Shown here in pieces: positions 34,476 to 42,276 of a stretch of DNA of 64,000 bases. Numbering within the stretch: position 1 is the first letter of the stretch; each line of letters begins with the position of its first letter. The notes under the pieces were generated by a model. It saw nothing but the letters and a program-made list of their open reading frames with translations, did not search any database and was not told where the DNA came from. This DNA is from Faecalibacterium prausnitzii (GTDB lineage Bacteria > Bacillota > Clostridia > Oscillospirales > Ruminococcaceae), in contig SFDE01000003.1 in assembly GCA_004558805.1 (NCBI GenBank), positions 62,001-126,000 on the forward strand, read 5' to 3'. A program made the position numbers and the translations under genes.

Positions 34476-35786
34476 TTATTTCTCGCTGAACTCGCCCTGC
34501 GCCGGGTCAAAGACCAGCTCGTGGTCGATATAATCGTGGAAGTCTCTGGAGAAGTCCGAGGTGGTGCCGTAGTATTTACCACCCTGCTGCCGGACATCCT
34601 GATACATCTCGCTGATCTGCGGATGGTAGGGGGCACCGTCCTTTACGCCCAGAATACTGGTCACGCTGCCGCTGCCGCCGGCAGAAAGCTCCCACCGCAA
34701 AAACTTCTGGTTTCCTGCCGTCAGCAGGCAGCTCTGGGGATCTGCGGCATAGCCCTCGCTTCCCGGCAGGTAGCCGTAGAGCTGGGTGCCATCCGCCCGG
34801 CGGCTCTGGACACAGAAGATAAAGCCGTCGGAGCTGATATAGTAGATCCGCGCCCAGTCGGAGAATCCCCAGTCGGTTTGATCCCCCGCCAGGATCCCGA
34901 ACGCCTCCTGCTTTCCGTCTCCGTCATAATCGGCGGGGATGAAATACTCCAGCGCCCCGGCGGTGTTTAAGCCGTAAAGGTCCGCCAGTTCCTGCAGGAT
35001 GCCGCTTTTGTTCTTTTCCCATGCCTGTTCCGGGCTGCGCAGTCCCGTCATGCCGTTCTGTGCCGCCAGTGCATCCGATGCACCGGTGCCCACCTCCACG
35101 AGCTCGCCTTCCCGGACCCTGTAGACAAGCTGCTCATCGTAGCCGTCTGCCACATACCAGCCCTCTGCCGCCGGGCGGAGTCCTGCTTCTGCATAGGAGC
35201 ACACCGGTTCTCCCCCGTAAACGGTCCACGCCATGGTAAAGTACTCGCTGTAGGGATAGCCCACCTCAAACAGGGCAAAGGTCTGGTTCCCGCTGGTCAG
35301 GTAACTTGCCGAAAAGTCCGTGGGATCCAGGGCGTCCTGATTTGCCGGTGTGCCGCACAGCATATCGTCCTCGCTGAACTCCTGTTCGGGGTCGCACAGC
35401 ACCGTGACCGCCCCCTCCGAGGAGATGTAATAGATGTGCAGCCGCTCCCAGCGGGGGTAGCCGTTCATGGGCGATGCCTCCCCGAAGAAGCCGAACGCCT
35501 CCTGCTTTCCGTCCCCGTCATAGTCGTTGACCATCACATAGCGCTTGCAGGATGCGTACCGGCTGTCCACCGAAACGGCGTCCATCACTGCCTGAAACTC
35601 CGCCGTCCGGTCCACCGTCTCCGCCGCCGGGGAAGAGACAGTATTTTCCGCCGCCTTGTCCAGCATGGAAGTCACGCTTTCGTTGAGGGTCCCTTCGTTC
35701 CGGCGGATGGTCTTTTTGCCGCAGCCGCTGCACACCGTCAGCAGCATACAGCAGCTCAGCACCGCTGCAAAAACTCTCTTTTTCAT
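34476..35786 (-). CDS. Lipoprotein with two FG-GAP/EF-hand-like Ca-binding loops
   Basis: A 436-residue exported protein with signal peptide and lipobox VCSGC near residue 22. Two copies of a DYDGDGKQEAFG loop occur near residues 92 and 290, each in a similar 60-residue setting (..YIPADYDGDGKQEAFGI..ARIYYISSDG). This is the calcium loop of FG-GAP/VCBS-type repeats, so the protein is probably a surface-anchored, calcium-stabilised protein made from a duplicated unit. There is no enzyme motif. It stands alone between the his operon promoter and thioredoxin, transcribed on the minus strand. Confidence 0.72.
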   Translation of the reverse strand: MKKRVFAAVLSCCMLLTVCSGCGKKTIRRNEGTLNESVTSMLDKAAENTVSSPAAETVDRTAEFQAVMDAVSVDSRYASCKRYVMVNDYDGDGKQEAFGFFGEASPMNGYPRWERLHIYYISSEGAVTVLCDPEQEFSEDDMLCGTPANQDALDPTDFSASYLTSGNQTFALFEVGYPYSEYFTMAWTVYGGEPVCSYAEAGLRPAAEGWYVADGYDEQLVYRVREGELVEVGTGASDALAAQNGMTGLRSPEQAWEKNKSGILQELADLYGLNTAGALEYFIPADYDGDGKQEAFGILAGDQTDWGFSDWARIYYISSDGFIFCVQSRRADGTQLYGYLPGSEGYAADPQSCLLTAGNQKFLRWELSAGGSGSVTSILGVKDGAPYHPQISEMYQDVRQQGGKYYGTTSDFSRDFHDYIDHELVFDPAQGEFSEK

Positions 35787-35892
35787 TCTGGATTCTCCTT
35801 CTTGGTAATACCCTGCAGGTTTTTCCGCCGCTTTCCGCAGTGCGGCGGTCGTCCTCTCCCAGTGTACCCACTTTCGTCGGAGGGGTCAATAG

Positions 35893-35928
35893 CAAACGCC
35901 CGCTTCCGTCACAGAAAGCGGGCGTTCT
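35893..35928 (-). terminator. Terminator of thioredoxin gene
   Basis: AACGCCCGCTT pairs with AAGCGGGCGTT around CCGTCACAGA; T-poor but stable stem. Confidence 0.75.
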
Positions 35929-35956
35929 GTCCTATCCTGTCGGTTTCCGTCATCGC

Positions 35957-36265
35957 TCAGCCCAGCAGGTCAAGGACGGCTGCCTTGGGGCGTGCCCCCA
36001 CAGCCTGCCGCACCAGCTTGCCGTTTTCAAACACCAGCAGGGTGGGGATGCTCATGACCCCAAATTCCCCCGCAAGCTCCGGCTGCTGGTCCACGTTTAC
36101 CTTGCCCACCTTCACGTCGGTGCGCTCCTCCGCCACCTCGTCCACGATGGGGCTCAGCATGCGGCAGGGACCGCACCAGCTTGCCCAGAAGTCCAGCAGC
36201 ACGGGCTTGTCGCTGCGGAGCACTTCCTGCTCAAAGTTTTCTTTGGTGATGGTAATGACTGCCAT
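35957..36265 (-). CDS. trxA: Thioredoxin
   Basis: A 102-residue cytoplasmic thioredoxin. The active site is WASWCGPCRMLSP near residue 30, with the buried Asp in VLLDFWA and the cis-Pro in MSIPTLLVF near 75; the length is standard. It reduces protein disulphides using thioredoxin reductase, which is not in the window. Ribosome site AGGAGG before the ATG. It is followed by its own terminator and is likely monocistronic. Confidence 0.96.
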   Translation of the reverse strand: MAVITITKENFEQEVLRSDKPVLLDFWASWCGPCRMLSPIVDEVAEERTDVKVGKVNVDQQPELAGEFGVMSIPTLLVFENGKLVRQAVGARPKAAVLDLLG

Positions 36266-36360
36266 ATCGTTTTACCTCCTGAATGGGTGTTGTGTTTTAT
36301 TGACAGTATCAGTATACCCCATATGCCGCCGCTTTTCCGTGACCGGGTCACGCAGGATGC

Positions 36361-36400
36361 AAAAAGAGCCGCCGCACCCATGGATGCAGCGGCTCTTTTA
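36361..36400 (-). terminator. Terminator of the transketolase pair
   Basis: AAAGAGCCGC segments on both sides of a CACCCATGGATG loop; T run on the minus strand. Confidence 0.85.
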
Positions 36401-36411
36401 TCGGTTTATCG

Positions 36412-37359
36412 TTACTTGTTCAGCATTTCCTTTACGGTCTTGCAGATGGTGGCAGCGTCCAGACCATACTCCTTCAGCAGGTCCCATGCCGGACCGGAGC
36501 AGCCAAACTTATCCTGCACGCCCACACGGCGCACGGGGGTGGGCAGCTTTTCGCTGAGGCAGGCGCAGACCGCCTCGCCCAGACCGCCCACGATGCTGTG
36601 TTCCTCGGCGGTGACGATCTTGCCGCACTCCTTTGCCGCCTTGAGGACGATCTCCTCGTCCAGAGGCTTGATGGTGTGGATGTTGATGACCCGGGCGTGG
36701 ATGCCCTCGGCAGCCAGCTGCTCGGCAGCCTTCCGTGCCTCGTTGACCATCAGACCGGTGGCAATGATGGCAATATCACTGCCCTCGGTGACCTGCTCGC
36801 CCTTGCCCAGCTCAAAGTGGTAGTTTGCCTCGTCGTGGAACACCGGCACTGCAAGACGACCAAAGCGCAGGTACACCGGACCCTCCATAGCAAAGGCAGC
36901 ACGGACGGCAGCACGAGCCTCCACGTCGTCTGCGGGGCAGATGACGGTCATGCCGGGGATGCTGCGCATGAGGGTAAAGTCCTCACAGCACTGGTGGGAA
37001 GCGCCGTCCTCGCCCACCGAGATGCCGCCGTGGGTGGCACCGATCTTCACGTTCAGGTGAGGGTAGCCGATGGAGTTGCGCACCTGCTCAAAGGCACGAC
37101 CGGCGGCAAACATGGCAAAGCTGGAAACAAAGGGCACATAGCCCATGGTGGACAGACCAGCCGCCACGCCCATCATGTTCTCCTCGGCAATGCCGCAGTC
37201 GATGTGGCGTGCCGGGTATGCCTTGCGGAACATACCGGTCTTGGTGGCAGCAGCAAGGTCTGCGTCCAGCACGATCAGCTCGTCATGACCTTCGGCGGCA
37301 AGCTCCTTCAGGGTATTGCCGTAGCTTTCACGGGTAGCAATATTTTTCACGTCTGCCAT
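36412..37359 (-). CDS. Transketolase, C-terminal (pyrimidine-binding) subunit
   Basis: A 315-residue protein carrying the pyrimidine and C-terminal domains of transketolase as a separate polypeptide. Signs: FRKAYPARHIDCGIAEENMMGVAAGL near residue 53 (with the catalytic Glu), KIGATHGGISVGEDGASHQCCED near 110, and the regulatory C-terminal domain with TAEEHSIVGGLGEAV. Together with the gene at 37361-38212 it forms a split transketolase that swaps two-carbon units in the pentose phosphate pathway. The start at 37359 lies one base after the stop of the partner gene. Confidence 0.93.
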   Translation of the reverse strand: MADVKNIATRESYGNTLKELAAEGHDELIVLDADLAAATKTGMFRKAYPARHIDCGIAEENMMGVAAGLSTMGYVPFVSSFAMFAAGRAFEQVRNSIGYPHLNVKIGATHGGISVGEDGASHQCCEDFTLMRSIPGMTVICPADDVEARAAVRAAFAMEGPVYLRFGRLAVPVFHDEANYHFELGKGEQVTEGSDIAIIATGLMVNEARKAAEQLAAEGIHARVINIHTIKPLDEEIVLKAAKECGKIVTAEEHSIVGGLGEAVCACLSEKLPTPVRRVGVQDKFGCSGPAWDLLKEYGLDAATICKTVKEMLNK

Positions 37360-37360
37360 C

Positions 37361-38212
37361 TTACTTGTCCTCCTGTTCCAGAGCGGCGTAGGCGGCATCC
37401 AGTTCTTCCATTGCCACCTTGTACTCCTCATCGTTGGGTCCCTTGCCGTGCCAGTCCACGGAGTTGGTCATATAAGAAACGCCCTTGCCCTTGGTGGTGT
37501 CCAGAATGATGCAGGTGGGCTTGTCCTGCTCTGCGTGGAATGCCTGCATGGCAGCCTCGATCTGGTCAAAGTCATGACCGTTGATGGTCACCACATTGAA
37601 GTTGAAGGCACGCATCTTGTCTTCCAGCGGAGCGCTGTTCATCACCGTCTCGGTGGTGCCGTCGATCTGCAGGTGGTTGCGGTCCAGCATGACGCAGAGG
37701 TTGGAGAGCTTGTAGTGGGCGGCAAACATAAATGCCTCCCAGCACTCGCCCTCTTCCACCTCACCATCGCCCACGATGGTAAAGACGTTGACGCCCTTGT
37801 CCTTGAGCTTTGCGCCCAGTGCCATGCCGCAGGCGGCAGACACGCCCTGACCCAGACTGCCGGTGGACATATCCACGCCGGGGGTCTGGTTCATGTTGGG
37901 ATGTCCCTGCAGGTAGCTGCCGATCTTGCGCAGGGTCTTGAGATCTTCCACCGGGAAGAAGCCCCGCTCAGCAAGGGCGGCGTACAGCGCCGGTGCTGCA
38001 TGACCCTTGGACAACACCAAACGGTCCCGGTCTGCCTTTTTGGGATCCTGGGGATCCACGTTCATCTCCACGAAATAGAGGTAGCTCAGCACCTCGGCGA
38101 TGTCCAGACTGCCGCCCGGATGACCGCACTTTGCGCTGTGAGTGCCCTCGATCACGCCCATGCGGATGTGGCAGGCGTGCTTTGCCAGGGTAAGTTTTTC
38201 TGCATTTGTCAT
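37361..38212 (-). CDS. Transketolase, N-terminal (thiamine-diphosphate) subunit
   Basis: A 283-residue protein with the ThDP pyrophosphate-binding domain: GHPGGSLDIAEVLSYLYF near residue 30, LSKGHAAPALYAAL near 68, GSLGQGVSAACGMALGAKL near 117, and the GDGEVEEGECWEAFMFA Mg/ThDP motif near 148. Split transketolases are usual in many Firmicutes. It is translated immediately ahead of the C-terminal subunit. Confidence 0.94.
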   Translation of the reverse strand: MTNAEKLTLAKHACHIRMGVIEGTHSAKCGHPGGSLDIAEVLSYLYFVEMNVDPQDPKKADRDRLVLSKGHAAPALYAALAERGFFPVEDLKTLRKIGSYLQGHPNMNQTPGVDMSTGSLGQGVSAACGMALGAKLKDKGVNVFTIVGDGEVEEGECWEAFMFAAHYKLSNLCVMLDRNHLQIDGTTETVMNSAPLEDKMRAFNFNVVTINGHDFDQIEAAMQAFHAEQDKPTCIILDTTKGKGVSYMTNSVDWHGKGPNDEEYKVAMEELDAAYAALEQEDK

Positions 38213-38431
38213 GATGGTCCTCCCGTATGAACCTCAGATTTGCAATCGTTCAAAAAAGCCTTTCGACAACACCGTGAACAGGGATCTGCCCGCAGCGCAC
38301 TCTTTTTCAAGTTTATATTATCCATTCTGTGCAAAAAGGTCAAGCTTCTTCATGCAAAATGTACACTGCCGGGGAAATATTCTCCGAAATTTCCCGCTTT
38401 TTGGTGAAATTGCGATGGTCCTGCCCCCGTC
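38213..38431. other. Gene-free stretch upstream of transketolase
   Basis: Contains the promoter region of the transketolase pair on the minus strand and no convincing gene; it runs up to the ECF-gene promoter at 38432. Confidence 0.45.
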
Positions 38432-38461
38432 TTGACACAGCAAAGACTTTTTTGCTATACT
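38432..38461 (+). promoter_or_regulatory. Promoter of the ECF S-component gene
   Basis: -35 TTGACA at 38432-38437, 18-base spacer, -10 TATACT at 38456-38461; transcription would start near 38468, leaving a leader of about 165 bases. Confidence 0.75.
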
Positions 38462-38467
38462 TTTTCC

Positions 38468-38632
38468 AGTTCCCGGCAGGAAGCCGGGTGGGCGGGCTGC
38501 AGCCTGCCGGTCCCTTTTGAGGGAGCTTTTTGCACTGCTTTGTCATTTTTTATCAAAAGACGCCACGAAGGGGTCTGCTTTCGGCATGGATGCCGGGCAG
38601 ACCCCTTTTTTGCGTCCCAAGGAGGACTTTTC
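38468..38632 (+). promoter_or_regulatory. Structured leader with terminator: riboswitch-like attenuator
   Basis: The leader holds CCGGCAGG...CCTGCCGG (8-base perfect pairing, near 38475-38512) enclosing GCCGG and GGGC..GCC elements, then CCC-TTTTGA-GGG, a U-rich single-stranded stretch, and finally GGGGTCTG...CAGACCCC followed by TTTTTT: a complete intrinsic terminator ending about 20 bases before the AAGGAGG of the ORF. A terminator between promoter and gene with folded RNA upstream is the layout of a transcription-attenuating riboswitch. The class was not recognised: it does not fit the THF, TPP, FMN, preQ1 or ZTP consensus I know. Confidence 0.55.
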
Positions 38633-39169
38633 ATGAAGACCCGGACCCCATCTCCCGCCCGCAAACTGGTGCTGGCGGCGCTGTTCCTTGCCCTCGCTTT
38701 TGTGCTGCCCCTGCTCACCGGTCAGGTGCCTCAGGTAGGCAGCATGCTGTGCCCCATGCACTTCCCCGTACTGCTGTGCGGCTTTGTGCTGGGGGGTCCC
38801 TGGGGGCTGGCAGTGGGCTTTGCCGCCCCGCTGCTGCGGTCGGTATTTTTTGGGATGCCGCCCATGTACCCCGTTGCCATTGCCATGGCATTTGAGCTTG
38901 CCGCCTACGGCGGAGTCTCCGGCTGGCTGTACCGGAAGGTAAAGCACACCCTGCCCATGATGTACGCCGTCCTGCTGACAGCAATGGTGGCGGGACGGCT
39001 GGTGTGGGGCGCCGTGCGCTTTGTACTGGCAGGGCTTTCCGGCAGCAGCTTTCCCTTCAGCGCCTTTTTGTCCGGAGCGCTGTTCACCGCCGTACCCGGC
39101 ATCCTTGCACAGTTGGTGCTGATCCCTCTGATCCTCACCGCCCTGCAGAAGGCAAAGCTGACGAACTGA
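38633..39169 (+). CDS. ECF transporter S component
   Basis: A 178-residue integral membrane protein with about six helices, the substrate-binding (S) subunit of an energy-coupling-factor vitamin importer. It begins with the Arg/Lys-rich KTRTPSPARKLVLAALFLALAFVLP helix and has PMHFPVLLCGFVLG and GFAAPLLRSVFFGMPPMYPVAIAMAFELAAYG, features of S components of this size. The vitamin is not evident. The ATPase and T subunits are not in the window and are presumably shared (group II ECF). The start at 38633 follows AAGGAGG directly after the leader terminator. Confidence 0.82.
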   Translation: MKTRTPSPARKLVLAALFLALAFVLPLLTGQVPQVGSMLCPMHFPVLLCGFVLGGPWGLAVGFAAPLLRSVFFGMPPMYPVAIAMAFELAAYGGVSGWLYRKVKHTLPMMYAVLLTAMVAGRLVWGAVRFVLAGLSGSSFPFSAFLSGALFTAVPGILAQLVLIPLILTALQKAKLTN

Positions 39170-39187
39170 CTACCTTGCCTTATACCC

Positions 39188-39220
39188 AAAAACGCCCCGG
39201 CGACTGCCGGGGCGTTTTTG
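39188..39220. terminator. Bidirectional terminator
   Basis: AAAAACGCCCCGGC pairs with GCCGGGGCGTTTTT around GACT between the convergent ECF and P-type ATPase genes. Confidence 0.92.
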
Positions 39221-39228
39221 CGTAAAAA

Positions 39229-41121
39229 TCAGTCCTGTCTTTGCTTTGCAAGGTCCCTGGTGTAGAGGGCACGAGTGGCGTTGAGCACCGCAATGATCAT
39301 GACACCCACGTCCGCAAAAATGGCGGTCCACATACTGGCAAGACCCAGAGCACCCAGCAGCAGACACACTGCCTTGACCCCCAGTGCAAACACGATGTTC
39401 TGGTACACGATGCCAAGGGTCCGGCGGGCAATGCCCATAGCAAGGGCGATCTTGGCGGGGTCGTCATCCATCAGCACCACATCCGCCGCCTCAATGGCAG
39501 CATCGGAGCCAAGGGCACCCATGGCGATCCCCACATCAGCACGGGACAACACCGGCGCATCGTTGATGCCGTCGCCCACAAAGGCAAGGTTTTCCTTGGG
39601 CTTCTTTTCTGCAATGAGCGTTTCGATCCGGTCCACCTTGTCCCCGGGCAGCAGCCCTGCATGGTATTCGTCCAGACCCAGCTGCGCAGACACTGCCTTT
39701 GCCACCGGCTCTGCGTCACCGGTGAGCATGACCGTCTTGCGGACCCCGGCTTTTTTCAGGGCACGGATGGCGGCGGCGCTGTGGGGCTTTACCACATCTG
39801 CAATAAGCAGGTAGCCGGCATAGACGCCTTCCACCGCCACATGGACGATGGTGCCTGCCTCACTGACCTCCGGCACCTGCAGTCCCAGCTTTTCCATAAG
39901 CCGGATGTTGCCGGCAGCAACGGTCTTTCCGTCCACCTGTGCGGTGACCCCGTGACCTCCCAGCTCCTGCACCCCGGTGACCCTGGCAGCATCGATGTCC
40001 CTGCCGTATTCCGCCTTGATGCTCAGGGAGATGGGGTGCTTGGACCAGCTTTCTGCCAGGGCAGCGGCTTCCACCAGCTGCTCCGGGCTGAAGTCCCCGG
40101 CGGGGTGGACCCCTACCACCTTAAAGGAGCCCTGGGTCAGGGTACCGGTCTTGTCGAACACTACGATGCCGGTGCGTGCCAGCTCCTCCAGATAAGTAGA
40201 GCCCTTTACCAGAATGCCACAGGCAGAGGCACCGCCGATGCCTCCAAAAAAGCTCAGGGGGAGGGAAATGACCAGCGCACAGGGGCAGCTGATGACCAAG
40301 AAGGTCAGGGCACGGTAGACCCACTCCCCGAACTGCGCCGGCTGTCCCAGCATCAGCAGCACCACCGGCGGCAGGAAGGCAAGTGCCAGTGCGCCGTAGC
40401 AGACGGCAGGGGTGTACACCCGGGCAAACCGGGTGATAAAGTTCTCGGCACGTGCCTTTTTCATGCTGGAATTTTCCACAAGGTCCAGGATCTTGGACAC
40501 GGTGGATTCCCCAAATTCCTTGGTGGTCCGCACCTTCAGCAGACCGGTCATATTCACGCAGCCGCTGATGATCTCATCCCCAGTCTTTACGTCCCGGGGC
40601 AGGCTCTCGCCGGTAAGGGCGGCGGTGTTCAGGGCAGAAGCCCCCTCCACGATGACTCCGTCAATGGGCACCCGCTCGCCGGGTTGTACAAGGATCACGG
40701 TCCCCACTTCCACATCATCGGGGTCCACCTGTTCCAGCTTGCCCTCTTCGTTCTCCACGTTGGCGTAGTCCGGTCGGATATCCATCAGGGCACTGATGCT
40801 CTGGCGGCTCTTGCCCACCGCCACACTCTGGAACAGCTCACCGATCTGATAGAAGATAATAACGGCGCAGCCCTCCACATAGTCTCCCAGTGCAAAGGCA
40901 CCCACCGTGGCAACCGCCATCAGGAAACACTCATCAAAGGGCTGACGGTTCTTGATGCCCTTCAGTGCCTTGCGCAGCACATCCCAGCCCACTACAAGGT
41001 AGGGGATGCAGTAAAGTGCCAGTTCCACCGGCATGGGAAGCTCCGGCAGCAGACCCAGAACCCCCACCATAGCAAGAGCGATGAGGATCTGGTACAGCGC
41101 CTTTTTTTGCTTTTTGGTCAT
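39229..41121 (-). CDS. P1B-type metal-transporting ATPase (zinc/cadmium type)
   Basis: A 630-residue inner-membrane pump with about eight helices that exports heavy-metal cations. Core motifs: TGESLPRDV, the ion-site SCPCALVISLPLSFFGG (CPC), phosphorylation site FDKTGTLTQG, HP locus SKHPIS, and GDGINDAPVLSRAD. The actuator and nucleotide domains are complete. The usual N-terminal metal-binding (HMA) domain is missing, and a separate 73-residue HMA protein lies upstream. The start at 41121 follows AAGGAG. With the ArsR regulator this points to Zn(II)/Cd(II)/Pb(II) export; Cu(I) is less likely. Confidence 0.93.
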   Translation of the reverse strand: MTKKQKKALYQILIALAMVGVLGLLPELPMPVELALYCIPYLVVGWDVLRKALKGIKNRQPFDECFLMAVATVGAFALGDYVEGCAVIIFYQIGELFQSVAVGKSRQSISALMDIRPDYANVENEEGKLEQVDPDDVEVGTVILVQPGERVPIDGVIVEGASALNTAALTGESLPRDVKTGDEIISGCVNMTGLLKVRTTKEFGESTVSKILDLVENSSMKKARAENFITRFARVYTPAVCYGALALAFLPPVVLLMLGQPAQFGEWVYRALTFLVISCPCALVISLPLSFFGGIGGASACGILVKGSTYLEELARTGIVVFDKTGTLTQGSFKVVGVHPAGDFSPEQLVEAAALAESWSKHPISLSIKAEYGRDIDAARVTGVQELGGHGVTAQVDGKTVAAGNIRLMEKLGLQVPEVSEAGTIVHVAVEGVYAGYLLIADVVKPHSAAAIRALKKAGVRKTVMLTGDAEPVAKAVSAQLGLDEYHAGLLPGDKVDRIETLIAEKKPKENLAFVGDGINDAPVLSRADVGIAMGALGSDAAIEAADVVLMDDDPAKIALAMGIARRTLGIVYQNIVFALGVKAVCLLLGALGLASMWTAIFADVGVMIIAVLNATRALYTRDLAKQRQD

Positions 41122-41448
41122 ACAAAAAACTCCTTTTTGGTCCGGTAAGGCAGGGCAGAGAACCTGCCGACGGTTTTTCCGCCGCAGCCCTCGGGGCAGC
41201 AATTTTCAACATATTTTCCCCAAGGAAATTGTTTTTCCACCCTTTCCCCCGTGTTTTCCACAACTTTTTCCCGAAGAAAACCTGCATTTTCACGCTTTTT
41301 TTCAAAGTTTTCCGCAAAGCGTGTTGAAAACCCAGTGGAAAGTGTTGAAAACTGTCCGTTTTTTCCACAGAAAAAACCAACTCCCAAGCGCCGGGGGCGT
41401 AAAAAGCTCCCCCGAAGGGGAGCGGGGCACAGGATCCCGGCTGCAGAG
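41122..41448. other. AT-rich intergenic with repeated TTTTCCACA-like motifs
   Basis: About 330 gene-free bases between the ATPase and the HMA gene. It contains TTTTCCAC(A) at 41233, 41254 and 41361, and inverted GTGTTGAAAAC at 41321 and 41342 (21 bases apart, two helical turns). A terminator of the HMA gene is at 41401-41424. The rest may hold the ATPase promoter; no tRNA, small RNA or gene is evident. Confidence 0.55.
41401..41424 (-). terminator. Terminator of the HMA gene
   Basis: On the minus strand CGCTCCCC-TTCG-GGGGAGC followed by TTTTTACG. It separates the ArsR-HMA unit from the ATPase gene, which then needs its own promoter. Confidence 0.78.
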
Positions 41449-41670
41449 TCAGATATCAAAGATCTGGCAGTCGTCCTCCACCTTCTTGCAGGCGGCAAGG
41501 ACCTTCTCCATGGTGGCGTGGGGTTCTGCGTCCTCGGCAAACTCCACCTTCATCTTCTGGGTCATAAAGCTGACGGTCGCCTTTTCTACACCGGCAACGG
41601 TGTTGGCAGCATCCTCCATCTTTGCGGCGCAGTTTGCGCAGTCCACTTCGATCTTGTAGGTCTTTTTCAT
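41449..41670 (-). CDS. Heavy-metal-associated (HMA) domain protein
   Basis: A 73-residue stand-alone HMA domain with the metal motif VDCANCAAKMEDAAN near residue 10 (CxxC). The two-cysteine ferredoxin-like fold passes or captures metal ions for transport ATPases. The downstream P1B ATPase lacks such a domain, so this protein is probably its separate metal-binding partner. Ribosome site AAAGGC-type, start at 41670. Confidence 0.9.
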   Translation of the reverse strand: MKKTYKIEVDCANCAAKMEDAANTVAGVEKATVSFMTQKMKVEFAEDAEPHATMEKVLAACKKVEDDCQIFDI

Positions 41671-41718
41671 AGTAAGTACCAGCCTTTCTTTTTATATTAT
41701 GCGGGCGGCGTGCCCGGC

Positions 41719-42048
41719 TTATTCCTCGATATGGTCCATCCCCATGGAGAGGATGCTGCGCACATGGTCATCGTCCAGTGCGTAGTACACGGTCTTGCCC
41801 TCCCGCCGGAACCGCACCAGCTTGGAGTCCTTCAGGACCCGCAGCTGGTGGCTGACGGCGGACTGACTCAACCCCACGGCGTCCGCAATATCCTGCACGC
41901 ACAGCTCGCTGTCATGGAGGGCATACAGGATCTTGATGCGGGTGGAGTCGCCAAACACCCGGAAAAGATCCGCCAGTTCGTACAGCACCTCATCGTCCGG
42001 CATCTCCACCGGCGGAAGGGAGTCAGCAGGTTCGGTCTGCTGGGACAT
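41719..42048 (-). CDS. ArsR-family metal-responsive repressor (CzrA/CadC-like)
   Basis: A 109-residue winged-helix repressor. The DNA-binding region is VQDIADAVGLSQSAVSHQLRVLKDSKLV with the beta-wing RREGKTVYYALD. The zinc-type alpha-5 site DDHVRS...MDHIEE (Asp, His, His, Glu) is complete, and ELCVQD in the alpha-3 region carries the Cys of the CadC/ZiaR type. Metal binding would release DNA and open the HMA and ATPase genes. The start at 42048 is chosen on GGAG upstream; the frame is open further upstream but crosses the operator. Confidence 0.92.
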   Translation of the reverse strand: MSQQTEPADSLPPVEMPDDEVLYELADLFRVFGDSTRIKILYALHDSELCVQDIADAVGLSQSAVSHQLRVLKDSKLVRFRREGKTVYYALDDDHVRSILSMGMDHIEE

Positions 42049-42074
42049 ACGGCTCACTCCTTTCAATTTGTCAT

Positions 42075-42090
42075 ATGAGCATCTGTTCAT
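42075..42090. promoter_or_regulatory. Operator-like palindrome for the ArsR repressor
   Basis: ATGAGCA-TC-TGTTCAT is palindromic at 6 of 7 pairs and resembles the 12-2-12-type ATGAxCA sites of the ArsR/SmtB family. It lies just downstream of the -10, at the transcription start. Confidence 0.65.
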
Positions 42091-42096
42091 GCGTTC

Positions 42097-42125
42097 ATGA
42101 TACCACCAGTTCTCGGCTCTGTCAA
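42097..42125 (-). promoter_or_regulatory. Promoter of the ArsR-HMA unit
   Basis: On the minus strand: -35 TTGACA (42125 down to 42120), 17-base spacer, -10 TATCAT (42102 down to 42097). Confidence 0.72.
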
Positions 42126-42231
42126 GCATTTTTTCAAAAAAGGCAAAAGAATTTTTTCTGCGTAAAAACGCAAAAAAGCTGCATTTTTATTTTGCAAAAA
42201 GCCTGCATTTTCCCACTGCCCCAAAACGCAG

Positions 42232-42264
42232 AAAAGGCTGGCACCAAACGGCGCCAGCCTTTGA
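42232..42264 (-). terminator. Terminator of the sstT gene
   Basis: AAAGGCTGGC pairs with GCCAGCCTTT around ACCAAACGGC; T run follows. Confidence 0.85.
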
Positions 42265-42276
42265 AAGATCTATGAT

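Noticed and set aside
38468-38560. THF, TPP, FMN or ZTP riboswitch in the ECF leader
   Set aside because: The conserved core sequences of these classes were not found by eye; the leader is therefore reported as unassigned.
38432-38895. Plus-strand frames MTQQRLF... and MHCFVIF... before and within the ECF gene
   Set aside because: They cross the leader and terminator without a ribosome site; the AAGGAGG-supported start is at 38633.
41200-41380. Replication origin suggested by TTTTCCACA boxes
   Set aside because: The boxes are off-consensus, spacing is irregular, and no dnaA, dnaN, recF or gyrase gene is near. It is kept only as a possible regulatory cluster.
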